From positions 62,001 to 126,000 of the forward strand of contig JAGXFP010000034.1 of assembly GCA_024637225.1 (NCBI GenBank): a DNA stretch of 64,000 bases, given 5' to 3'. The stretch comes from Desulfobacterales bacterium (GTDB lineage: Bacteria; Desulfobacterota; Desulfobulbia; Desulfobulbales; JAGXFP01). Shown here one piece after another: positions 57,632 to 64,000 of this stretch. Position 1 is the first letter of the stretch; the number at the start of each line of letters is the position of its first letter. Below the pieces are notes generated by a model that worked only from the letters and a program-made list of their open reading frames with translations, did not search any database and was not told the origin of the DNA. Made by a program: the position numbers and the translations under genes.

Positions 57632-58912
57632 TCACCTCTCCGGCTGATCCTCCGAGAAAGAGCCGACCGCGGCGGCCGCCTTTTCCTGGAGGAGTTCCCA
57701 TTCGGTTCTGATTGCCAGGCGGGCCGAATCAAAGATGTCGGTTTCGGTGAGATGGGGATAATGGCTGCCGGAGATGGTTTTTTCATAAAGATCGGCCAGT
57801 CTGGCGGCGCTTTTCTCTCGGGAAAATCCCCGGGCGGTTGCAAGGGCGTTACGGCTCCACTCTTCAAGCCGTGACCGGTCAGCCAGGGCCTCGGCCAGAA
57901 CCCGGGCAAATTCCTCCTCGAAAGCGTCTGCATCGAGCCTGATGCCGTTGACCTCGTCCCGCATGACATCATCGACCCCGGAGGCACTCAGGGCAATGAC
58001 CGGTGTCGAGGCGGCCATCGCCTCGGCCAGCACCAGCCCCTGGGTTTCGGAACGGGAGGCGAAGACGAAAATATCGGCGGCGACATAACAGTCGGCAAGC
58101 TCATTGCCGGTAAAGTTGCCGGGCATGATCAGACGCTCTGCAATATTATTTTCCCGGAAGATCTCCCTGATATCCGGTTCCGCGTCTCCCCTGCCGGCCA
58201 CCACGAAACAGGCCGCGGGGTTTTCCTTTATATAGCGGGCCACGGCGCGGGCCAGAAACGGCAGGTTTTTCTCCCTGGCCAGCCTCCCCACATGCCCTAT
58301 AACCACCGTATCCCTGTCGATCCGGTGCTTCTGCCGGAAACGGCCGCCATCGCCATTTTGAAAAAACTCGAGATCGATGCCGGTGGGAAGCACCTCCACA
58401 GCAGATTTCACCCCCCGTTCGATCAGGAGATTCTTGACGCTGGTGCTGGGGGCGATCACCTGATTGCAGAGATTGGCGTACTGGGTGGCCAGGTTGATCA
58501 CAAAGCGTTTCAGGACCTTGGAGTCGAGGGGAACGTAATGGGTATAATTCTCGTAGAGGGTGTGATGGGTAAAGACCAGGGGCAGGTCAAAGGTGCGGGC
58601 GGCGCGCAGGGCCGCGTCCCCGAGCAGAAAGGGGTGATGGCTGTGGATGATATCGGCTTTGAATTCCCTGATCGTATCATCGATGATGCCCGGGACCGGG
58701 ATCCGGACCGAAAAATCACTGCCGTTAAAATTCTGGAACGCCGGAACCCGGACCACATCCTCGGCAGGCCCTCGGTCCTTCTCCGCAAAGGTCGGAGCGA
58801 TTATCCGCACGGCATGGCCGGCCTCGCGCAGATCCTCGGCAAAGGTCGATACCGAGCGGGCGACCCCGCCGACATGGGGCAGATAGGTATTGGTGAACAT
58901 GCAGATTTTCAT
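57632..58912 (-). CDS. Glycosyltransferase family 4 (likely start MKICMFTNTYLP)
   Basis: MKICMFTNTYLPHVGGVARSVSTFAEDL; VIGHVGRLAREKNLPFL; SETQGLVLAEAMAASTPVIAL. Confidence 0.92.
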   Translation of the reverse strand: MKICMFTNTYLPHVGGVARSVSTFAEDLREAGHAVRIIAPTFAEKDRGPAEDVVRVPAFQNFNGSDFSVRIPVPGIIDDTIREFKADIIHSHHPFLLGDAALRAARTFDLPLVFTHHTLYENYTHYVPLDSKVLKRFVINLATQYANLCNQVIAPSTSVKNLLIERGVKSAVEVLPTGIDLEFFQNGDGGRFRQKHRIDRDTVVIGHVGRLAREKNLPFLARAVARYIKENPAACFVVAGRGDAEPDIREIFRENNIAERLIMPGNFTGNELADCYVAADIFVFASRSETQGLVLAEAMAASTPVIALSASGVDDVMRDEVNGIRLDADAFEEEFARVLAEALADRSRLEEWSRNALATARGFSREKSAARLADLYEKTISGSHYPHLTETDIFDSARLAIRTEWELLQEKAAAAVGSFSEDQPER

Positions 58913-58920
58913 AATCCATA

Positions 58921-58992
58921 CCCACAGGGGAAGTTTCGTTTGCACCCTAAAAGGGCATATAAAAGCAGACACGCTGCTCAACTCAGCTTTAT
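58921..58992 (-). repeat. Dispersed repeat R, copy R5 (overlaps glycosidase-like gene stop codon)
   Basis: CCCACAGGGGAAGTTTCGTTTGCACCCTAAAAGGGCATATAAAAGCAGACACGCTGCTCAACTCAGCTTTAT; 'tta' at 58989-58991 is the TAA stop. Confidence 0.85.
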
Positions 58993-61262
58993 TCTTCGCT
59001 TTCCAGGGTGCAGCGATAATCGGGACTGCGGATAATCATGGTTTTGTATCCCGGCAGGGAGGCGATTATCTCCCCGGGCAATTTTTCATACCAGTCGGCG
59101 GTAAGGGTCATGACCGGCCGGCTTTCCCGGCAATCGATTTCGACGCTGATTTTACCGAAGGGAGTCAGGGTCGGCCCATAGGCAAGTTTCTTTTTGCGCT
59201 GGACCCATTCGGGCAGAACCCCGCGGCCGATGAAGAGGCGGTCCCCGTCATCCATGACGAACATATTGCGGATCAGCATCAGCCATTCCGCCGCCGCCCA
59301 GCCGTGCTGGCCATCCCCCATGCAGCCGCCGTCGGTGAGGGGATGAATGGCCTCGGGCCACTGGCCGGTCGGCGAGGCCAGATCGGCCGCCGAATTCATT
59401 AACTCCCGGAAGCGGAGATCGCCGGCCCGGAGATAGACCTGGGCCAGTTCCAGGGTCATGTAGATATTGATCCCTGAATGGATCATGTCCTGGAAGAAAC
59501 TGCCTTTCTGCATGCAGTTGTGGAGGAGATAACCGGCGGTGGCCATCATTTTCCTGTCCCCCGGGGCGAGAAGCTGCAGGGGGTAATCGGCGACAATGGC
59601 GCCGATGGCACCGGAGTCCAGGCGGCGGTTCGGGGAAGTGGGGATCGCCTCGCTCTTGATTTCAGCGGCGACCAGGGCGATGCTGTGGAAAAGGTCTTTC
59701 TCCATTTCCGCGGCGATCTTCCTGATCTTTTCCTCCTCTTCCTTCAGGCCCCGGGATGCCATGGTGTCGGCGGCGCCATTCAGGCCGGCCAAGGCCCAGA
59801 AGTCATCCCAGTAATAGTTGTCGTTGGGGCCGAAATGCTCGGCGCTGAAGCCCGGCGGCAGCAGGCCTTTCAACTTTGGAATTTTTGGGGAGGAAACCCG
59901 CTTTTTGTCGAGCCAGCCGGCCCCTTTGATCATCGGCTCCAGCCAGTCGGAATTGAAGGCGCCGCCGGATAACAGGCGGTAGCGGTTCCAGATCCACAGG
60001 ACCTGGCCGTTCGAATCCCATTCGCCGTCCTGGGAGTGGAAAAAACCATTCCTGGTCTGATGGCCGGCAAAGGTGTCGAGATGCCGGCGGCATCTCTCCT
60101 TAAGACCGATCGCCAGGAGGGCGTTCAGCATAACGCAGGCGTCCCGGAACCAGAAACGGTTGTAGGTGTAAGGGCCGGGAATGATGCTGCCGGCCGAGAG
60201 ATGGATCATGGTGCGGGTGGCGGTGTCGTAGAGGAACTTGATCCGAAGATCGGGGATCTGCAGGTCCGCGGCTTCACTTTCCGCTTCCGACCAGCTTCTT
60301 GAACCGGTCATTTCGGGAAAATCTTCGGCAGGGGGCAGCGGCACCGAAACCGCGAAATTCTTCCGGCCCTCATAGGCCTCGATCCGGTGGAACGCCGCCG
60401 AGGTGACCATGCCGATCCGGCAGGTTTTTTCCGTGATTGAAGGCGCTTCGCCCATCCGGAAAAAGACGTCGCCTTCCCGGTAATCCGAAAAGAGAGTTTT
60501 TTCCGGCTTTTCCGCAAACCGGACCCTGGTCTCGTTGTTTACCAGCCAGCCGTTTTCATTTTTCAGCAGAGCGGCTTTTTCGATAAACTGCACCCCTTCC
60601 GGATTATAGGGCCGCAGGGTGAAGATCAGCCAGCCGCCGATCGAGGAGTTTACCCGGGCCGTCATCTTAAGGAGTGCCCCGGTTGAATCAATCTCCATAA
60701 AGGCCTCGGTGGTCAAGCTCGCCGTTTCCGTCTCGCTGCGGGTAACGACCCGGCGGTTCGCGTCATCCCGGAGCTCCTGGTCGACGTTTTTGAGCCTGGA
60801 AGGAAGTATGGCGCCGCCTTGATCGTCCAGAAACCAGCAGTCGATAGACCAGCCGTCATGCAAGGGGGTCACCAGACCGTGGGGATCGACAATGGGATAG
60901 ATGGGCAGGTCGGGCTGGCCCAGCGCGGTCCAGTTCCGATGGGTGAGATTGACATGGGAGAATGAAAAGGCCCGCGGAATGAATGAGGGATCCCGGGGAT
61001 TGAACTGCCGTTCCACCCAGTAGGGCCAGACCCAGTCGAGATTGTGCTGGATCGCCTTGGTATTCAGAAGACCCCGGGCATGAAAGATAATCCCGGCCCG
61101 GAGGAGCTCGATCGGCTCCTGAACCTCGGAGGGCTGGGCGAAACTCCGGATCCGCGCCGCCACCGACAGGGGATCGATTACATCGTAACGCCTGGCAGCC
61201 ATCCGCAACAGGAATTTCCAGGGAAATAAGCGATTAAGCATAAAGTCTGACTCCCCTTTCAA
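58989..61262 (-). CDS. Six-hairpin (alpha/alpha)6 glycosidase-like protein
   Basis: GPYTYNRFWFRDACVMLNALLAIGLKERCRRHLDTFAGHQTRNGFFHSQDGEWDSNGQVLWIWNRYRLLSG resembles glucoamylase/amylo-glucosidase-type barrels. Confidence 0.6.
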   Translation of the reverse strand: MKGESDFMLNRLFPWKFLLRMAARRYDVIDPLSVAARIRSFAQPSEVQEPIELLRAGIIFHARGLLNTKAIQHNLDWVWPYWVERQFNPRDPSFIPRAFSFSHVNLTHRNWTALGQPDLPIYPIVDPHGLVTPLHDGWSIDCWFLDDQGGAILPSRLKNVDQELRDDANRRVVTRSETETASLTTEAFMEIDSTGALLKMTARVNSSIGGWLIFTLRPYNPEGVQFIEKAALLKNENGWLVNNETRVRFAEKPEKTLFSDYREGDVFFRMGEAPSITEKTCRIGMVTSAAFHRIEAYEGRKNFAVSVPLPPAEDFPEMTGSRSWSEAESEAADLQIPDLRIKFLYDTATRTMIHLSAGSIIPGPYTYNRFWFRDACVMLNALLAIGLKERCRRHLDTFAGHQTRNGFFHSQDGEWDSNGQVLWIWNRYRLLSGGAFNSDWLEPMIKGAGWLDKKRVSSPKIPKLKGLLPPGFSAEHFGPNDNYYWDDFWALAGLNGAADTMASRGLKEEEEKIRKIAAEMEKDLFHSIALVAAEIKSEAIPTSPNRRLDSGAIGAIVADYPLQLLAPGDRKMMATAGYLLHNCMQKGSFFQDMIHSGINIYMTLELAQVYLRAGDLRFRELMNSAADLASPTGQWPEAIHPLTDGGCMGDGQHGWAAAEWLMLIRNMFVMDDGDRLFIGRGVLPEWVQRKKKLAYGPTLTPFGKISVEIDCRESRPVMTLTADWYEKLPGEIIASLPGYKTMIIRSPDYRCTLESEE

Positions 61263-61324
61263 TATTTAGGCATCCCGATACGAGTAAACAGGGGTTGCCA
61301 AGTTCGCAAACACCCTCTCACTCC

Positions 61325-62374
61325 TCACTCCTCACCCTTGCTCCCTAACCCCTCCAGACGGACCGGCCAGACATGAAAGCCCCGATCCTTTTTGAACCCC
61401 ACCCCAAGGGCGCCCTTTTCCAGATAAAGGGCCCAGGCCCAGTCGGTTTCAAAAAAGCTGGTGGTCGAGGACCAGTAAGTCTCCCCCAGATTAATAAAGG
61501 GGTAATCCTCCGGCAGGGCCGGGCTGTGCCGCGAACAATCGATCAGCGCTTCGAGAACCCTGATATTCGGGAGCCGCCACCCTTTTCTGCCGCCAACCCC
61601 GACCTTGTTAAGTTCCTCGACAGCCGCCAGGGCCTCCTGCCAGCTGACCGGTCCCTCGGTCAAATCAGCATCCTTTAGCCAGACCAGCCCGGTCAGCCGG
61701 TCGGTAACCGTCTCGTTTTCGGCGACGAAACGTGGCGCCGGCATCAATACCCCGAGCCGGTATTCGCCGTCCTGCCCCGTGCCGGTGCAATCGATTGCCC
61801 CGCCCTTCTCGCCATAACAGCCGACCTGGCCGCTTCGGGCCAGGACCGGGGACCCTTCGCCCCGCACCGGCCAGACCAGGTAGTATTGATCTTTCCTGCC
61901 ATAAAACATCCGCGCCCCTTCGAGATGGAGATACCAGGCGTAGGCGGGATTGATCGCCGCGCTGGTCGAAGTCCAGTACCAGCCGAGGAAGTAATTCTCG
62001 AAGGGATGACCGGCGGGCAGGGCCGGCTGCCTGGTCCCGTATGCCATCAGGCTGTGAAGTTCCCGGCGGTTGGGCAGGCGCCAGTCGGTGTGGCCGAAAA
62101 GGTTTTGCTCATTCAACCCTTTGACGTAGTCCAGCGATTCCTGCCAGGTCAGGGGGAATTCATTGAGGTTGGCGTTTTTGGACCAGCACAGCCCGGTGAG
62201 CCGGTCCCGGACGATATCGCCTTCCACCTCGAAACGCGAATCCGGCCAGGCCAGGCCGAAGCGGTCGGTGCCGTCCTGGCCGGCCCCCTCGCAGGGGATC
62301 TCCTTGCCATCCTGGTCGTAGCATCTGTCCTGCCCGGTTTGCAGGGGTTTTAATCGGGACATATCGATCCGCAA
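61325..62374 (-). CDS. Protein with two tandem Lcl/DUF1566 domains
   Basis: Two copies of TGL(C/V)W.K(N/D)A(N/D)L...SWQE(S/A)L...WRLPN.R.L...YW(T/S)ST(S/T)...VWPVR. Confidence 0.85.
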   Translation of the reverse strand: MRIDMSRLKPLQTGQDRCYDQDGKEIPCEGAGQDGTDRFGLAWPDSRFEVEGDIVRDRLTGLCWSKNANLNEFPLTWQESLDYVKGLNEQNLFGHTDWRLPNRRELHSLMAYGTRQPALPAGHPFENYFLGWYWTSTSAAINPAYAWYLHLEGARMFYGRKDQYYLVWPVRGEGSPVLARSGQVGCYGEKGGAIDCTGTGQDGEYRLGVLMPAPRFVAENETVTDRLTGLVWLKDADLTEGPVSWQEALAAVEELNKVGVGGRKGWRLPNIRVLEALIDCSRHSPALPEDYPFINLGETYWSSTTSFFETDWAWALYLEKGALGVGFKKDRGFHVWPVRLEGLGSKGEE

Positions 62375-62375
62375 A

Positions 62376-62843
62376 TCACCTCCGCCGCCAGCCCCGCCAG
62401 ACCGGATATCCGTTCTCGTCCCGAAGCTTCAGGACATCTTCACCCATGCCGACCTCCTGCGCGATAATAGCCGGCTGGCCGTCAAAAATTATCCGGGAGC
62501 CCCTGACATCGACCATGTCACCCGGCTCAATGATAATTTCCTGGTTCTCAATAAACCAGGCCGGACCGAGGTGTACGGAAATCATTTTGCCGTCCACTCC
62601 CCGGAGGCCGAGATGGAAACCCCGGGACATTCCCTTTCTCGGGATGACTTGCCCGACATCAACCACCTCGCCGCTGATCGTTTCCACGGTGGCCGGATCG
62701 TACATCCTGCCATAGGAGCCTTCCATGCCCCAGCCGCCCCCCCGGCCGCCGATCACCTGCCCGGAAGCTTCAGCGGCGAAAAACACCAGCAAAAAGAGCA
62801 TCGTTGCAATTACAAACCCCGTTTCAGCTTTCATCCCAAGCAC
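62376..62843 (-). CDS. Exported protein of unknown function
   Basis: Signal peptide (FLLVFFAAEASG) and complete ORF 1 bp from the DUF1566 gene. Confidence 0.55.
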   Translation of the reverse strand: MLGMKAETGFVIATMLFLLVFFAAEASGQVIGGRGGGWGMEGSYGRMYDPATVETISGEVVDVGQVIPRKGMSRGFHLGLRGVDGKMISVHLGPAWFIENQEIIIEPGDMVDVRGSRIIFDGQPAIIAQEVGMGEDVLKLRDENGYPVWRGWRRR

Positions 62844-62924
62844 CTTTCACAGCAATGGTTTATCCCAAATCCTTATTAATCATACAATTAGACGTAGAGT
62901 TTTTGAAAACGATTTATCAGCTTT

Positions 62925-63067
62925 GATGATCTCGCAAAAAGTTGCAAATCAAGTCATTGCGAGCGTAGCGAAGCAATCCAGAAAGATGTAACTATCTGAA
63001 ATACTGGATTGCTTCGTCGCTTTGCTCCTCGCAATGACGTAGCAAAATCATTTTTTGCGAACTCATC
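62925..63067. repeat. MITE-like element with GTCATTGCGAGC/GAAGCAATCC core and GAT.A.TCGCAAAA-type ends
   Basis: Left GATGATCTCGCAAAAA, right TTTTTTGCGAACTCATC; core gtcattgcgagcgtagcgaagcaatccag / ctggattgcttcgtcgctttgctcctcgcaatgac. Confidence 0.8.
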
Positions 63068-63084
63068 AGCTTTAGAAGAAGAAC

Positions 63085-63119
63085 AAAAAAGGGGCGGCCG
63101 AAGTCAATCCGGCCGCCCC
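63085..63119 (-). terminator. Rho-independent terminator downstream of the feo region
   Basis: 10-bp perfect stem GGGGCGGCCG/CGGCCGCCCC followed by TTTTTT on the minus strand. Confidence 0.8.
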
Positions 63120-63221
63120 CTCTGGAAACATTCCAGGTGGTTATGATTTAGTCCTTAATCCTCTACCGGGCGCCCTAAAAGGCGGCGGGATCAATTTTTT
63201 CCGGTGCTCCGTTGATGGGTA

Positions 63222-63303
63222 CTGGATTCCGGCTTACAACATGCCGGAATGACATTTAATATGCCGGGGCCGTCATTCCCGCACGTTGTTAGCGGGAATC
63301 CAG
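63222..63303. repeat. GTCATTCCGGC-type hairpin repeat
   Basis: ctggattccggcttacaacatgccggaatgac ... gtcattcccgcacgttgttagcgggaatccag. Confidence 0.7.
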
Positions 63304-63413
63304 AAGTTGAAGCTGAGTTTCATATAGAGCCACTAGATGATTTGAATCTCCATGACGGCGGCAAGCAATTGGAGTCTGATTCATAGCCATAAATCATTGA
63401 TCCGAAGCGGCGC

Positions 63414-63611
63414 TCAACTCCGCCGCTGGCACTTTCCGCAGCCGCTGCACCCCGAGGCCCAGGGGATCTCGGCCATGCAGCGCGAACAGATCAGGGCGTG
63501 GGGCCGGTCGAGGACGCAGCCGCATTCCGGACAATTGCGCCGTTCGGCCTCACCGTGCCGGGATACCTTCCGCCCATTCCCACCCTTTATTTTTATGCCA
63601 AGAAAGGTCAT
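63414..63611 (-). CDS. Small zinc-ribbon/cysteine-rich protein downstream of feoB
   Basis: CPECGCVLDRPHALICSRCMAEIPWASGCSGCGKCQ (paired CXXC motifs). Confidence 0.6.
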   Translation of the reverse strand: MTFLGIKIKGGNGRKVSRHGEAERRNCPECGCVLDRPHALICSRCMAEIPWASGCSGCGKCQRRS

Positions 63612-63755
63612 AAGTCATATCTCCTCATGCACAAATGCTTCGGATTATTCGGTCAGTTTCAGTTACGAGTCCAGGTTGCCGAGAATGCAAGGGAGAGGAC
63701 ACCCGGTCATACTTGGGGTATGCCGGTTGCCCTCCGGCTCGCAAATATTCCTGCT

Positions 63756-64000
63756 TTAGATCATTATCTGCGAAAAGATACCGCCGACCAGGAAGGCGAC
63801 CGCCCAGGAACCGCCCCAGACCAGCAAGGCCTCCTTGGTGCCCCGTTCCTTGAAGAGGATCATCAGGGAAGCGATGCAGGGCACGAACAGGGTGATCACC
63901 ACCAGCGAGGTCACCACCTGCAAGGGTTCCATGGCCAGATCGGTCAGCCCGGCCGCGCCGAAATCACGTCTTACCAGACCCATGACGAAAGCGGTGGCCG
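63756..64000 (-). CDS. feoB: Ferrous iron transporter B, C-terminal fragment (continues beyond window)
   Basis: ATAFVMGLVRRDFGAAGLTDLA...VVITLFVPCIASLMILFKERGTKEAL, typical FeoB C-terminus; frame is open to the window edge. Confidence 0.9.
   Translation of the reverse strand, partial: ATAFVMGLVRRDFGAAGLTDLAMEPLQVVTSLVVITLFVPCIASLMILFKERGTKEALLVWGGSWAVAFLVGGIFSQIMI

Noticed and set aside
1-64000. CRISPR arrays, tRNA or rRNA genes
   Set aside because: No regularly spaced 25-40 bp direct repeats and no recognisable tRNA or rRNA sequence seen; the repeats found are dispersed palindromes. A tRNAscan-SE/CRISPRCasFinder run would be decisive.

Overview
The window looks like a chromosomal segment from a GC-rich anaerobic, probably deltaproteobacterial, genome (taxonomy is inferred from gene content). 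The centre is a complete minus-strand [NiFe]-hydrogenase locus at about 19.9-31.6 kb: small subunit, HybA-like ferredoxin, large subunit, maturation protease, NrfD/HybB-like anchor, then hypA, hypB, hypF, hypC, hypD, hypE. Around it are housekeeping genes (nnrD/E fusion, pabB-pabC fusion, PBP1-type transglycosylase, tetraheme c3, resB/ccsB, rpmB, a Rel/Spo homologue, proS, ispG, a SplB-like radical SAM protein). The right half is accessory or envelope related: an orphan FtsX-type permease pair plus a frameshifted acyltransferase, an internally duplicated CXXCH lipoprotein, a flippase-like protein, a porin, an FAD-oxidoreductase/GT2/B12-radical-SAM/GT39 cluster, and a glycosidase-like/GT4/phosphatase-EEP fusion/VTT cluster. 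The right edge holds the C-terminus of feoB. The most unusual signals are non-coding. (i) Four 103-108 bp nested palindromes have unrelated but self-complementary outer arms and sit at gene ends. (ii) Five copies of a roughly 50-70 bp repeat occur; in three of them the repeat terminus contains the stop codon of the adjacent gene. (iii) MITE-like elements share end sequences but have different hairpin cores. Two protein-level signals also stand out: a Rel homologue with a lost HD hydrolase motif, and an FAD enzyme whose C-terminal membrane domain is homologous to the small protein encoded next to it. All calls come from reading the sequence and the ORF track; no database search was run.
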